A stretch of 64,000 nucleotides of DNA from Desulfuromonas sp. GTDB lineage: Bacteria > Desulfobacterota > Desulfuromonadia > Desulfuromonadales > Geopsychrobacteraceae. The notes below the pieces were generated by a model. The model was not told where the DNA came from. It did not search any database and saw only the letters and a program-made list of their open reading frames with translations. Of this stretch, positions 11,180-21,381 are shown piece by piece. Position numbers and translations under genes: made by a program. Position 1 is the first letter of the stretch. Every line of letters begins with the position of its first letter. The stretch lies in the NCBI GenBank assembly GCA_002869695.1, contig PKUD01000204.1:91580-155579 (forward strand), written 5' to 3'.

Positions 11180-12070
11180 ATGATTGTTGATCTCCAGAAA
11201 TCACTGAATGGCTTGTTATTGTTGCTGACGGTCTGTTTCGGTCTTCTGACGGGACTGTTGGTTGCCGATTGGATCGGTATATTCCTGGCACCGACTGATC
11301 ATCAACCAGCCGTTGTTCAAAGCGAGCCGACCCGGGTCAAAACCTACCGGGTAGAGGACTTCAAGGTTATTACGCAGAGGAATCTCTTCGATTCAAATGC
11401 ATCTCCGGCGGCGCTTGAGGATTTGGCACCTAAAGGTCAGCAAGAGACAAAAAGTGCGCCGCCCCCAGCGGTGCAGACCAACCTCAAACTTCTCGGAACC
11501 GTTGCCGGCGGGCCAGACCCCTTGGCGATTATCCAGGCAGGAAAAGACACGGACGTCTACCGGCTGGGAGATTCGCTCCCGGGGAATCTGAGCTTGGCCA
11601 AGGTCGAACGGGACCGGGTTGTGGTGACATCTACTGACGGTCAAGAGACCGAGCTGGGACTGGTTGTAGAGACGGGACCGAAGAAACCGACAGCACGGTC
11701 GAGGCCCAGGGTCGCATCGGTAAGCACGAATAAAATAGTAGAGATCGGTGACAACCGCTGGGAAATTCCCAGAGAGGAAGCGGATAAGGCGCGCTCCAAC
11801 CTGAATGCATTGCTGAAAACAGCTCGCATGGTGCCAAAAATCGAAAATGGTGAAACGATCGGTTTTACCATTGTCAATATCCAGTCGGGAACGTTTCTCG
11901 ATCTGCTTGGTCTGAAAGTCGGGGATGTGCTCGTGCAGATCAACGAGGTGGAGTTGAACAGTCCGGAAAAGGCCCTGCAGATTTTCCAGCAGGTGCGCGA
12001 GGCAAACAATCTTACTCTCGGTTTGTTGCGCAACGGCAGCAGACAGACGTTTGAATATACAATTGACTAG
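11180..12070 (+). CDS. gspC: Type II secretion system protein GspC
   Basis: 296 aa. One N-terminal membrane helix (about 12-34), a periplasmic HR domain with VITQRNLFDSN and LKLLGTVAGGPDPLAIIQ (about 70-165), and a C-terminal PDZ domain (about 200-295) with GDVLVQINEVELNSPEKALQ. GspC links the inner-membrane platform to the outer-membrane secretin. ATG 11180 follows another ATG at 11176 in a different frame that stops at once. It is the first gene of a complete gspCDEFGHIJKLMN set. Confidence 0.92.
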   Translation: MIVDLQKSLNGLLLLLTVCFGLLTGLLVADWIGIFLAPTDHQPAVVQSEPTRVKTYRVEDFKVITQRNLFDSNASPAALEDLAPKGQQETKSAPPPAVQTNLKLLGTVAGGPDPLAIIQAGKDTDVYRLGDSLPGNLSLAKVERDRVVVTSTDGQETELGLVVETGPKKPTARSRPRVASVSTNKIVEIGDNRWEIPREEADKARSNLNALLKTARMVPKIENGETIGFTIVNIQSGTFLDLLGLKVGDVLVQINEVELNSPEKALQIFQQVREANNLTLGLLRNGSRQTFEYTID

Positions 12071-12080
12071 GAGTCGGATC

Positions 12081-14177
12081 GTGGTGATGCGATTGAGCAA
12101 ACTGGTAACATTGCTGTTGACCTGCCTGCTGCTGTTCGGCAGCCAGGGGTGGACGGCCGAACCGAAAAAAAGCGTAGCAGACGGTGCGGGGATCACCCTT
12201 GATTTTCAGAATGTTGAGCTGGTCGATCTGATCAAGACGATCAGTGAGCTGACCGGGATCAACTTTGTATATGATGATCAGGTCAAGGGGCAGGTGACCA
12301 TCATTTCTCCCAAGCCGATGAGCCTGGACGATGCCTACAACCTGTTTCGAACGGTTCTGAACATCAAGGGGTTCACCATTGTTCCGTCTGGCGCAGTCAA
12401 CAAGATTGTCCCGACCCGGGGGGCCAAGGAAGAGAACCTGCCGATCGAATCAGGTGGCGAATTCGGCGAACAGTTCATCACCCGGTTAATCCCTTTGAAG
12501 AATGTCGATGCCGGTGTTCTGGCGAATACCGTGCTGCGTCCGCTGATACCGAAAACCAGCCATGTGGTCGCTTATGAGCCGACCAATACGCTGATCATTT
12601 CCGACAGTTCATCCAACACCGAACGCCTCTATCAGATCGTCAAGGAACTTGATGTCGCCGGTTCAGACGCCGACAATATCGAGATTGTCGATCTGGTTTA
12701 TGCCGACGCAGAAGAGACTGCCGAGGTGGCCACCAAGATTCTCGGATCGCCGATTACCACCCGCCTCGCTGCCCGCCGCGCCGCCCGCAGAACGACCAAG
12801 GGTGCGGCAGCCAATACGGTGGCTGAGTCCAATGATGGCCAGATTATTCCCTATGCGCGAACCAATCGCCTGATTCTGGTCGGTAGCCAGGACTTCATCG
12901 ACAAGATCAAGGATTTTATTGGCCGGATCGACCAGAAGGCGGATCAGGTCCGCGCCGGAATTCATGTCTATTACCTGGAAAATGCCGAAGCGGAGATCCT
13001 CGCCGAAACCCTCAACCAGATTCTGACCGGGCTGAAGTCCGGGCAGAAAACGGTGCCTAAAGTGGCAGCAGCAGGGGCCCCTGTCGAAGAGACGATCGGC
13101 ACGGTGACCATCACCGCCGACAAGCCGACCAATGCGCTGGTGGTCAATGCCACTCCGAAGGATTACACGACGATCAGGGAGATTATTGCCAAACTGGATA
13201 TCAAGCGTAATCAGGTGTATGTCGAAACCCTGATTCTTGAACTGGGAATGGATGCCCTGCTCGACCTGGGTGTTTCGTTGCAGGGTGCGGTGGATGTTGG
13301 TGATGACAGTGTCTCCTTCGGCACCAGTAACCTGAATACCGGTCCCGTCGGACTGTCAGATCTGGCCCCGATTCCGGGCAGTGACAGTAGTGTCCCGAGT
13401 CTGCTGACCCAGGCTGTAAGCGGCCTGATTGCCGGGGGCATGTTCAACCCGATCAAGACCATCGATGCGGATGGCAATGAGATCACCCTGCCGGCCCTGT
13501 CGGTCCTGCTTAACCTTTCCGAAACCGATACTGACATCAATGTCATTTCCGCTCCCCGGTTGCTGACGTCTGACAACGAGGAAGCTGAAATCGTGGTCGG
13601 CTCCAACGTACCGATCATCACCTCCAAAGGCTCCGATAATGCCGGCAATGCCGTGAATGCGGTGGAGCGCCAGGATGTGGCGCTGACGCTCCGTTTTACC
13701 CCCCAGGTGACCGAGGGAGATCTGGTCCGCCTCAAGGTCTATCAGGAGATCAGTGACGTTGCGCTGGCCAACGAGAATGTCGGTGATCCCACCGAGGTCG
13801 GACCGAGTATCGATAAGCGGCTGGTGCGGAATACAGTGCTTGCAGAGGACGGCCATACGGTTGTCCTCGGGGGGCTGTTTCAGACCAACCAGCAGGTACG
13901 GATTAGCAAGATTCCTCTGCTGGGGGACCTGCCTTTGCTCGGCTGGCTGTTTAGAAACAAAAAAGAGGAAGAGAGGAAGACCAGTCTGATGGTCTTTATT
14001 ACCCCGACGATTATCCGGAGTCCGGAGGATCTGGAGGAGGTCACCCGCCGGAACCGCAAGAACCTGAAAATTTTCAAGGAAACCAACGGGAGCCAGGAAG
14101 TGTTCGGACCTTTGGCTACGGATGTGGCCCCTGATGCGTTCCAGCCGGATGACGACCAAACCGAGGAGAAGGAATAA
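12081..14177 (+). CDS. gspD: Type II secretion outer-membrane secretin GspD
   Basis: About 698 aa. A signal peptide (roughly residues 3-26) is followed by an N0 domain (ITLDFQNVELVDLIKTISELTGINF), three N1-N3 ring-building repeats and the C-terminal secretin barrel. The barrel shows NVISAPRLLTSDNEEAEIVVGSNVPI and the closing VVLGGLFQTNQQVRISKIPLLGDLPLLGWLF. It forms the outer-membrane gate. GTG 12081 is 7 bases from AGGAG and is preferred; ATG 12087 is nearly as good. No pilotin gene was seen nearby. Confidence 0.94.
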   Translation: MVMRLSKLVTLLLTCLLLFGSQGWTAEPKKSVADGAGITLDFQNVELVDLIKTISELTGINFVYDDQVKGQVTIISPKPMSLDDAYNLFRTVLNIKGFTIVPSGAVNKIVPTRGAKEENLPIESGGEFGEQFITRLIPLKNVDAGVLANTVLRPLIPKTSHVVAYEPTNTLIISDSSSNTERLYQIVKELDVAGSDADNIEIVDLVYADAEETAEVATKILGSPITTRLAARRAARRTTKGAAANTVAESNDGQIIPYARTNRLILVGSQDFIDKIKDFIGRIDQKADQVRAGIHVYYLENAEAEILAETLNQILTGLKSGQKTVPKVAAAGAPVEETIGTVTITADKPTNALVVNATPKDYTTIREIIAKLDIKRNQVYVETLILELGMDALLDLGVSLQGAVDVGDDSVSFGTSNLNTGPVGLSDLAPIPGSDSSVPSLLTQAVSGLIAGGMFNPIKTIDADGNEITLPALSVLLNLSETDTDINVISAPRLLTSDNEEAEIVVGSNVPIITSKGSDNAGNAVNAVERQDVALTLRFTPQVTEGDLVRLKVYQEISDVALANENVGDPTEVGPSIDKRLVRNTVLAEDGHTVVLGGLFQTNQQVRISKIPLLGDLPLLGWLFRNKKEEERKTSLMVFITPTIIRSPEDLEEVTRRNRKNLKIFKETNGSQEVFGPLATDVAPDAFQPDDDQTEEKE

Positions 14178-14182
14178 GCCTG

Positions 14183-15880
14183 ATGGAGTGGCAACGCTTG
14201 GGAGATATCCTGACCCGGCAGTTTGCCGTCCCGGCCACTGCGATCGATCAGGCCCTGCAGGATCAGGCCGCCAGTGGTCTACGGATCGGCGAACAGCTGC
14301 TGGCGCAAGGCAACGTCCAGGAAGAGGACCTTGCCCAGGCGCTGGCGCTGCAGAGTGGTCTGGAGTATGTCCACAATCCGGAGCTGCAGCCCTCGGCGCT
14401 TGAAGTTCTCGAACTGGTCCCGATCGGCTATGCCAAGCAGTACCACCTGATCCCGTTGGAAAAAACAGCCCATAAAATAGTTCTGGCGGTGACCGACCCT
14501 TATGATCATCGCCCCCTGAATGATCTCACCTCGCTGACCGGTTGTCGGATCTCCCTTTGCCTGGTGTCCGCCCGGTCTCTGCTGCAGACAATTCATCGCG
14601 GCTATGAAGAACTGGCCGGCGGTGCCCAGGAAGCGATCGAGGATATCGATCAGAGTAGCGATATCGATCTGGTCGGAGGGTTGGAGCCTGCCGACCTGAT
14701 TGATGCCAGCGATGAGGCTCCGGTTATCCGCTTTGTAAACAGCATGCTGACCAAGGCGTATAAAGAACGGGCCAGCGATATTCATATCGAACCGTTTGAG
14801 CATGATCTGGTGATACGTTATCGGATAGACGGGATCCTATACGAGGTCCTGCGGCCGCCGCATCGGGCGCAGGCGAGTATTGTTTCACGTTTAAAGATTA
14901 TGGCCAATCTGGATATTGCCGAAAAACGCCTGCCGCAGGATGGCCGGCTCGGGGTCCGGATTGCCGGTAAAGAAGTTGATGTCAGGGTTTCGACCCTGCC
15001 GACGGCATTCGGGGAACGCGTGGTGCTGAGGCTGCTCGACAAAAGTGGCGGCCCCAGTTCTCTGAGTCGGATCGGTATAGACCGGACGATCCTGCCCCGC
15101 TTTGAGGCGATGATTCGCAAGAGTCACGGCATCGTGCTGGTGACCGGACCGACCGGTGCGGGGAAAACCAGTACCCTCTATTCTGCTCTCTCGCAGATCA
15201 ATTCAAGTGAAAAAAATATTATCACCGTTTAGGATCCCATCGAGTATCAGCTCGCCGGAGTCGGACAGATTCAGGTCAACCCGAAGATCGATTTGACCTT
15301 CGCCCAGGGACTACGTTCGATCCTGCGTCAGGATCCGGATATTATCATGGTCGGGGAGATTCGCGACGGTGAGACGGCGAAGATCGCTGTTCAGGCGGCC
15401 CTCACCGGCCACCTGGTCTTTTCCACCCTGCATACCAATGATGCAGCAGGAGCCCTGGCGCGGTTGGTCGAGATGGGAGTCGAGCCTTTTCTCGCCTCTT
15501 CTGCGCTGATCGGGGTTCTCGCGCAGCGACTGGTACGGACGATCTGTCCGCATTGTCGGGAAGCCTGTCAGCCTGACCCGGCACTGATCGGTGAACTGCT
15601 CGGAGACCAGCCTCTTCCCACCGGGGCAACCTTTTACCGGGGGCGGGGTTGTGACCGTTGCCAACAGCTCGGCTTTCTCGGTCGGACCGGGATTTACGAG
15701 CTCCTCGTGGTCGATGACAGTCTCCGCCGGCTGGTTACTGCCAATGCCGACGCGGCGACGATTCGACAGCAGGCCCTGGCCAATGGTATGCAGGTCCTGC
15801 GACAAAGCGGGCTGAATAAGGTCCTGGCGGGGGAAACGACCATTGAAGAGGTTTTGCGGGTGACTCAGGAGGAAGGCTGA
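14183..15880 (+). pseudogene. gspE: Type II secretion ATPase GspE, interrupted by an in-frame TAG
   Basis: The frame encodes 565 codons of a normal GspE: N1E domain (1-140), ATPase with Walker A GPTGAGKT (322-329), Walker B IIMVGE (387-392), and the zinc clamp CPHC (455-458) and CDRC (490-493). Codon 350 (15230-15232) is TAG. It sits in the conserved TV-x-DPIEY motif, where homologues have Glu (GAG), so one G-to-T change explains it. Without suppression the product would stop after Walker A and lack Walker B, and secretion would fail. Everything around it is intact, which suggests a very recent mutation or a sequence error. Confidence 0.93.
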
Positions 15881-15881
15881 G

Positions 15882-17090
15882 TTGGCTCTTTACGAATACA
15901 GCGCACTAGACAGCCGCGGACGGCGCAGCAAAGGGACCATAGAGGCTTCGGGCCGACAGATGGCCAGCAGTCAACTGCGGCAGCGGGGTCTTTTCCCTGA
16001 AAAGCTGCAGGAAGTTAGCAGCCGTGAATCAAAGCAAAGCCGTCAGCTGTCCCGCCGGGTTCAGGTGCTGCAACTTGCCGTTGCGACTCGGCAACTGGCG
16101 ACGATGCTGTCTGCTGGCATGACGATTGATGAAGCCCTGGCGACTGTCGCCGATCAGCAGGAGCCTCCGGCTCTGGGGCAGTCCCTCGCCCGGGTCCGGG
16201 AAGAGGTTCTTCAGGGCGTCTCCTTCTCCCGGGCATTACAGGAAGACGCGCGCATCTTCCCGCAGATCTATGTCAACATGGTCCAGGTCGGAGAGGCGAG
16301 CGGCACCTTGGATAAGGTTCTGCACCAGTTGGCCGAGTTTCTCGAAGACCAGGCTCGTCTCGGCGCTCGTCTGAAGGCAGCGCTCAGCTACCCACTGTTA
16401 ATGCTGGTGGTGGGGGGTGGCGTACTGGCATTTCTGATGGTTTTTGTTGTGCCGAAGGTAACCCGGATGCTAGAGGACCTGGATCAGGCGCTGCCTTTGC
16501 CGACCCTCTGGTTGATGGGGTTCAGCGCATTCCTGGCTGATTATTGGTGGTTGCTTGCAGCAGGTATGCTGATTGTAGCAGTCTTTGCCCGGCAGCAGCT
16601 TAAATCTGAGCGGGGGCGGCTCTGGTATGATCGGCAGAAGTTCCGCCTTCCCCTGTTCGGGCCGCTGTTGCTGCAGAGCGCCACCGCCCGTTTCGCCCGG
16701 ACCATGGCGACGCTGCTGCGCAGCGGGGTCCCGATGTTAACGTCACTGGAGATCGTTACCGGCCTGCTGAATAATCGCCAATTGAAAAAGCTGCTCACCG
16801 AAGTCGGCAGTGCCGTCCGCGAGGGGTCCGGCTTGGCAGCACCGTTACGCAAGGCCAGTATCTTCCCTGCGATGCTGCCGCAGATGATTGCGGTCGGGGA
16901 AAAAAGCGGTGACCTTGAGGAGATGCTGCTCAAGGTGGCAGAAAATTATGAATATCAGGTGGAAACCAGGCTGAATGGCCTGATGTCGTTACTGGAACCG
17001 CTGATGATTCTGGTGATGGGCACAGTTGTCGGTTTTATTGTGCTGGCGATCCTGCTGCCTATTTTCCAGGCCAGCCAGGGAATGGGTTAA
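15882..17090 (+). CDS. gspF: Type II secretion inner-membrane platform protein GspF
   Basis: 402 aa. Two similar cytoplasmic helical domains (about 70-165 and 270-370), each followed by membrane helices (about 168-192, 215-235, 372-395), are the GspF/PilC layout. Typical stretches are [24 protein letters not shown] and [27 protein letters not shown]. It is the membrane platform that GspE drives. The start is TTG 15882, two bases after the gspE stop, with GGAGGAAGG just before. Confidence 0.95.
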   Translation: MALYEYSALDSRGRRSKGTIEASGRQMASSQLRQRGLFPEKLQEVSSRESKQSRQLSRRVQVLQLAVATRQLATMLSAGMTIDEALATVADQQEPPALGQSLARVREEVLQGVSFSRALQEDARIFPQIYVNMVQVGEASGTLDKVLHQLAEFLEDQARLGARLKAALSYPLLMLVVGGGVLAFLMVFVVPKVTRMLEDLDQALPLPTLWLMGFSAFLADYWWLLAAGMLIVAVFARQQLKSERGRLWYDRQKFRLPLFGPLLLQSATARFARTMATLLRSGVPMLTSLEIVTGLLNNRQLKKLLTEVGSAVREGSGLAAPLRKASIFPAMLPQMIAVGEKSGDLEEMLLKVAENYEYQVETRLNGLMSLLEPLMILVMGTVVGFIVLAILLPIFQASQGMG

Positions 17091-17151
17091 GTCGTCTTCT
17101 GCCATTATGGCGACAGGGGCGTGGTTTTTAGAATCAAGGAGAAAAACGGGA

Positions 17152-17586
17152 ATGAGACGAATTATCGATTCACGGGGATTTACTCTGATTGAAATTATGG
17201 TAGTGGTGGTGATTCTGGGCATCCTTGCCGGAATCGTTGTCCCCCGCCTGCTGGACCGCCCGGAGGAGGCGCGCCGGACCAAAGCTGCGGTCCAGATCAA
17301 AAGTCTCGAGGAGGCTCTGGGGCTGTTCAAGCTTGATAACGGCTTCTACCCTTCGACTGAACAGGGCCTGGAGGGGCTGGTAAGCCAGCCGGAGACTGGC
17401 CGTATCCCGACCAAGTACCGTGCCGGTGGCTACATTAAAAAGGTGCCGCTGGACCCTTGGGGCAATCCTTATATCTATCTTTCCCCCGGAGCCAATGGCG
17501 ATTTTGATCTGATTTCTTACGGGCCGGACGGGGAATCAGGCGGTGAAGGAGAAAATGCCGATATTGAAAGCTGGAATATCGACTGA
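17152..17586 (+). CDS. gspG: Major pseudopilin GspG
   Basis: 144 aa. The prepilin leader is MRRIIDSRG, cut before [22 protein letters not shown], with Glu at +5. The globular part has the calcium-binding and DPWGNPY segment typical of GspG (about 100-108) and ends with a YGPDG loop. It is the main subunit of the secretion pseudopilus. ATG 17152 has AAGGAGA upstream; longer readings run into gspF. The C-terminus overlaps the gspH start. Confidence 0.95.
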   Translation: MRRIIDSRGFTLIEIMVVVVILGILAGIVVPRLLDRPEEARRTKAAVQIKSLEEALGLFKLDNGFYPSTEQGLEGLVSQPETGRIPTKYRAGGYIKKVPLDPWGNPYIYLSPGANGDFDLISYGPDGESGGEGENADIESWNID

Positions 17587-18070
17587 TCGGGCGGGCTTTA
17601 CCCTGGTCGAACTGGTGGTGGTGATCAGTCTGCTGGCGATCTTTGCCCTGCTCAGTCTACCTCTGTTGACCAACCAGGGCGATGGTGGTCAGCGCCGTGC
17701 GATGCGTCAACTGGCCGGGAATATCAAGCTGCTTTATAACGAGGCCGCGCTGACCCGCGATGTTCACTTGCTGACGTTCGATCTTGACGAGGAGAGTTTT
17801 CGGACCTATCGCCTGGAGCGGAAGGGCGATCAGCTGGAAAAGGTGCCGCTGGCGGAAGACCGCTCGCTGGCGCCGTTGCGGATCGAACAGGTTCAGGTGG
17901 TGGGCAAGGGGCATTTCCGCAGTGGCGAGGTGACGATCCGAATTTATCCACAGGGCTGGATGGAGGAAACCTGGATCCAGCTGGTGAATGATGATAACCA
18001 GGTGAAAACCTTGAATTTCGTGTCGATGACTGGATCGACCAGAATTTATGATGGCCGTCGGGAGATATAA
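17555..18070 (+). CDS. gspH: Minor pseudopilin GspH
   Basis: About 171 aa. Short leader, then [25 protein letters not shown] (prepilin cleavage site and helix), and a globular domain of about 140 residues with [25 protein letters not shown]. GspH belongs to the pseudopilus tip group. It overlaps gspG in another frame by about 30 bases. Start is uncertain between GTG 17543 and ATG 17555, both close to AAGGAG. Confidence 0.87.
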   Translation: MPILKAGISTDRAGFTLVELVVVISLLAIFALLSLPLLTNQGDGGQRRAMRQLAGNIKLLYNEAALTRDVHLLTFDLDEESFRTYRLERKGDQLEKVPLAEDRSLAPLRIEQVQVVGKGHFRSGEVTIRIYPQGWMEETWIQLVNDDNQVKTLNFVSMTGSTRIYDGRREI

Positions 18071-18431
18071 AGAGCAGGGTTTTACCCTGCTGGAAGTGAT
18101 GATCGCTCTGGCGCTGGTTTCGATCGCGCTGGTTTCGCTGCTGAGTCTGTCCAACCGTTCCATTTTGGTGCAGGAGCGTTTGCAGCGGGAAACCCAGGCA
18201 ACTCTGCTGGCACAACAGGTTTTGAGCCGGGAAGAAGTTCTTGCCAGCGGGCGCAACAGCGGCTGGCAGGAGAAGGAAGAGTGGTTTGAGGAGCCCTTTG
18301 CCGATTATCGCTGGCGGGTGCGCTACGAAGATACCATTCTTTCCCAGGTCAAGCTGGTGACCGTCTCGGTCCTCTGGGGCGACGCAGCACGGAATGAACA
18401 GGTCAGCCTGGTTTCATTCCTGGAGAATTAG
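18048..18431 (+). CDS. gspI: Minor pseudopilin GspI
   Basis: 127 aa. Leader [11 protein letters not shown], cleavage before FTLLEVMIALALVSIALVSLLSLS, then a short globular domain containing the family-like AQQVLSREEVLASG and YRWRVRYEDT segments. GspI forms the tip trimer with GspJ and GspK. It overlaps gspH by 23 bases. Confidence 0.9.
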   Translation: MMAVGRYKEQGFTLLEVMIALALVSIALVSLLSLSNRSILVQERLQRETQATLLAQQVLSREEVLASGRNSGWQEKEEWFEEPFADYRWRVRYEDTILSQVKLVTVSVLWGDAARNEQVSLVSFLEN

Positions 18432-18433
18432 CG

Positions 18434-19033
18434 ATGAGCGGCCAGCGGCAAAAAGGATTCACTCTGGTCGAGATTCTGGTTGCGATCGCAATCGGCTCTA
18501 TTCTCCTGACAACGATTTATGGGGTATTCGGCGCAGTTTCAGGGGCGCGTGACAATCTGGAAGCGATCGGCGAGGAATACCATCAGGCGCGGGTTCTGTT
18601 TGATCGGCTCGCCTCGGAAATCCGCAGTGGCTACTTTAATCCCGGCAGCAGCCAGACCCGCCTGGTTGGTGGTGAAAACAGCCAGGGATATCCGTTTCTG
18701 GAATTTTCCACCACCCTGGCGACGCCCCTCTTTGGCGGCCGTTCGGGCGGCATTTCGCTGGTTCGCTACGAACAGGAAGAGGTGGAGCGAGAAGTCCGGC
18801 TCTCCCGGAGCGAATGGTTTTTGCTGAGTTCACAGCAGGAACTGGAACCGCAACACCTGATCAGCGGGTTGAAAACCTTTCAGGTGCGATACTATGGTGA
18901 CGGCAGCTGGTCAGAGCAATGGGACAGTCGTCAGCAGGGTAAACTGCCCGAGATGATAGAATTGACCCTGGAGGTTGAGCTTGATCAGCGGGTCCACTCT
19001 TTTCAGTCAACCATTGCCCTGGTGGGAGGCTGA
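18434..19033 (+). CDS. gspJ: Minor pseudopilin GspJ
   Basis: 199 aa. Prepilin start MSGQRQKG, then FTLVEILVAIAIGSILLTTIYGVFG. The globular domain has ARVLFDRLASEIRSGYFNP and LKTFQVRYYGDGSWSEQWDS, as in other GspJ proteins. It starts two bases after the gspI stop and forms part of the pseudopilus tip complex. Confidence 0.92.
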   Translation: MSGQRQKGFTLVEILVAIAIGSILLTTIYGVFGAVSGARDNLEAIGEEYHQARVLFDRLASEIRSGYFNPGSSQTRLVGGENSQGYPFLEFSTTLATPLFGGRSGGISLVRYEQEEVEREVRLSRSEWFLLSSQQELEPQHLISGLKTFQVRYYGDGSWSEQWDSRQQGKLPEMIELTLEVELDQRVHSFQSTIALVGG

Positions 19034-19034
19034 A

Positions 19035-19988
19035 ATGCCGCAGCTAAGGCAAGAAAAAGGGATGGCGCTGCTGCTGGTGCTGGTTGTCATTGCGCTGCTT
19101 GCGTCACTGCTGAGTGAATTTGCTTTTTCCACCCTGGTGGATTTACGTTTGACCGAGACCTACCGGGACCGGACTGCAGCATTTTACCTGGCCAGGGGGG
19201 GGATAGAGGCCGGTCGGATTATCCTGCGGGAGGATCGTAACAACTACGATCATCCCTCGGAACTCTGGGGACAGGGGGTACCGAACTATCCGGTCGGAGA
19301 AGGAACAGTCAGCATCGTTATCGAGGATCTCAGCGGACGTTTCAATCTTAACGGGATTGCTGACAACAAAGGGAATCCGCTGCCAGGGTTTCACCGTTTT
19401 GTCGCCCTCTGTGAGGAGGTGCTGGACCTTTCTACGGAAGAAGCGAGCGAACTGGCCAGCGCCCTGCAGGACTGGCAGAATGCGGATCCACAGTTCACAT
19501 CAGTGGACGACAGCTATTATCTGCAGTTAGAGCCGCCCTACGCGCGCAAGGCCGGTGCACTGGATGCGGTGGAAGAGCTCAACCTGGTGCGCGGGTTCGA
19601 TGCGGAGAAAGTGGATAAACTGAAGCCTTTTATCCGGGTTTTCGGCGATAACCGGATAAATCTCAATACGGCATCGGCAGAGCTGCTTTACGCCTGGCAG
19701 TCTTCGGCAGCTCCCGGAAATGTGCAGATCATTCTGGAGCCGGCTGATATCCAGGAGATTATCGAGTACCGTGAGCAGCAGCCCCTGGAAAAGCTGGCGA
19801 ACCTGGACCAGGTCAACGGTTACATTCCCAGTTGGCTGAGCGCATGGCAGAACGCGGCGGTGGAAGGAACGGTCTACCGTGTTCGTGGAGAAGGACAGAT
19901 CAACCAGGGCATTCGTGCCGTAGAAGCGATTGTCGAGAAAAACAAGCAGGCGAATCGGGTGAAACTGGTTTTCCTCAGGGTGGAATAA
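19035..19988 (+). CDS. gspK: Atypical minor pseudopilin GspK
   Basis: 317 aa. The leader MPQLRQEKG precedes MALLLVLVVIALLASLLSEFAF, with Met at +1 and no Glu at +5, as in all GspK proteins. The large globular part has AAFYLARGGIEAGRIIL, DLSGRFNLNG and INLNTASAELLYA (a helix-hairpin-helix-like stretch), typical of this family. GspK caps the pseudopilus. ATG 19035 starts one base after the gspJ stop. Confidence 0.94.
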   Translation: MPQLRQEKGMALLLVLVVIALLASLLSEFAFSTLVDLRLTETYRDRTAAFYLARGGIEAGRIILREDRNNYDHPSELWGQGVPNYPVGEGTVSIVIEDLSGRFNLNGIADNKGNPLPGFHRFVALCEEVLDLSTEEASELASALQDWQNADPQFTSVDDSYYLQLEPPYARKAGALDAVEELNLVRGFDAEKVDKLKPFIRVFGDNRINLNTASAELLYAWQSSAAPGNVQIILEPADIQEIIEYREQQPLEKLANLDQVNGYIPSWLSAWQNAAVEGTVYRVRGEGQINQGIRAVEAIVEKNKQANRVKLVFLRVE

Positions 19989-19992
19989 CGAG

Positions 19993-21381
19993 ATGGCGAA
20001 ACGATATATCGGCATAGATCTGGACGGGGAAACGGCGCGTGTCGCGCTGCTTACGGTCGAGGGCGCACAGGTCGCACTTGAGTTGCACAAGCGACACTAT
20101 ACCTCGCCGGAGGACGCACGTTCGGTTCTTGACGAATTGACTGGTGGCGCACGTCCGTTGGGGGACCACCTGGTAACAGCCCTTCCCGCAGGGGCCGGTT
20201 TTGTCCGCAGTTTGAGCTTTCCCTTCAAAGAGCGCAGTAAGCTGATGGCTGTGCTGGCCGCAGAACTGGAGGCTCAGGTGCCGGTTTCTCTGGCTCAGCA
20301 TACCTGCGCCATGCAGTCTCCCCGGGAAGAGAATGGAACATACCGGGTCACGGCGGCGGCAGTCCGGAGTGCCCTGATCGAGGAGCTGCTGGAGCAATTC
20401 CCGGACCCAGCACAGCAGCCGCGGCGGATCGACCTGTTGCCCCACGCTCTGGTCGGTGGGCTTGGCGAACCTGATGGGTTGCTGGTTTATTGTGGTCGGC
20501 AGGAGACGGTGGTCGCCCTGGTGATCGATGGCCGGGTGGAAGAGTTCCGTCAGCTCCCCACGGATGATGACTTGTCAGAAGAGGAGATCTGTCGCTTTGT
20601 GCTGAATCAGTTGGCTCTGCTGGAGCGGTCGGCCGGTCGGGACAACCTCCCGCTCTGGATCTGCGGTTCGGCGGTGACAGAAGGTTTGCAGCGTTCGCTG
20701 GAGGTCGCAGGGGCTGTTTTGTCCGCTCTGGTACTGCCAGTCGACCAGGACGTTCCAGCGGAATTTCTGCCTGCGCTCTTAGTTGCCCTTAGCGAAAAAA
20801 AGGGCAATCGTCAGATTGGATTTAACTTTCGCACCGGCTCTTATGCCCCCCGGGGCCAGCTGGAGATGTTGAAGAAAAAACTGATCGCAGCTGCGATCCT
20901 TGGGGTACTCTGCCTGCTGGCTTTTGCGGCCAGTGGATATTTTAATTATCACCGGAAAGCTGAACAGGCCGCGCTGCTCAAGCAGCACCTGGAAGAGGTC
21001 TTCCGGCAGACCATGCCGTCCGCGAAGGTCATTGTTGATGTTCCTTTACAACTGCGCAGTCGCTATCAGGAGCTGCAGCAGCAGGCTTTGTTGCTCGGTG
21101 TCGGTGGTCAGGGGACGGCGCTGAATGTATTGCAGACGCTGTCCAGCCTGATTGATGAGGGGATTAAAAGTGACCTGCAGGAGATGACCTACAGCGGGGA
21201 CCAGGTCAGGCTGGACGGGTATACCGATTCCTTTGATTCGGTGAACCGGATCACCCAGGGGCTGCAGAAGAGCACGCTGTTTTCCAAAGTTGAAATCAGC
21301 GAAGCGAAAATGGCCGCTGACGGTGGCCGGGTCGATTTTCAGTTGCAGATCGATCTGATGCAAGCGGGAGAGGGGTTATGA
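19993..21381 (+). CDS. gspL: Type II secretion protein GspL (PilM-like actin fold)
   Basis: 462 aa. The N-terminal cytoplasmic half (1-285) has an actin-like start, RYIGIDLDGETARVALL, resembling PilM. A membrane helix at about 297-315 (LIAAAILGVLCLLAFAASGYF) leads to a periplasmic ferredoxin-like domain (330-462). GspL recruits GspE to the membrane and binds GspM. It is linked by overlap to gspM. Confidence 0.9.
   Translation: MAKRYIGIDLDGETARVALLTVEGAQVALELHKRHYTSPEDARSVLDELTGGARPLGDHLVTALPAGAGFVRSLSFPFKERSKLMAVLAAELEAQVPVSLAQHTCAMQSPREENGTYRVTAAAVRSALIEELLEQFPDPAQQPRRIDLLPHALVGGLGEPDGLLVYCGRQETVVALVIDGRVEEFRQLPTDDDLSEEEICRFVLNQLALLERSAGRDNLPLWICGSAVTEGLQRSLEVAGAVLSALVLPVDQDVPAEFLPALLVALSEKKGNRQIGFNFRTGSYAPRGQLEMLKKKLIAAAILGVLCLLAFAASGYFNYHRKAEQAALLKQHLEEVFRQTMPSAKVIVDVPLQLRSRYQELQQQALLLGVGGQGTALNVLQTLSSLIDEGIKSDLQEMTYSGDQVRLDGYTDSFDSVNRITQGLQKSTLFSKVEISEAKMAADGGRVDFQLQIDLMQAGEGL

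Noticed and set aside
14880..14895. parS-like TGTTTCACGT in gspE
   Set aside because: About 12 of 16 bases match with a broken second half-site, inside a coding region.
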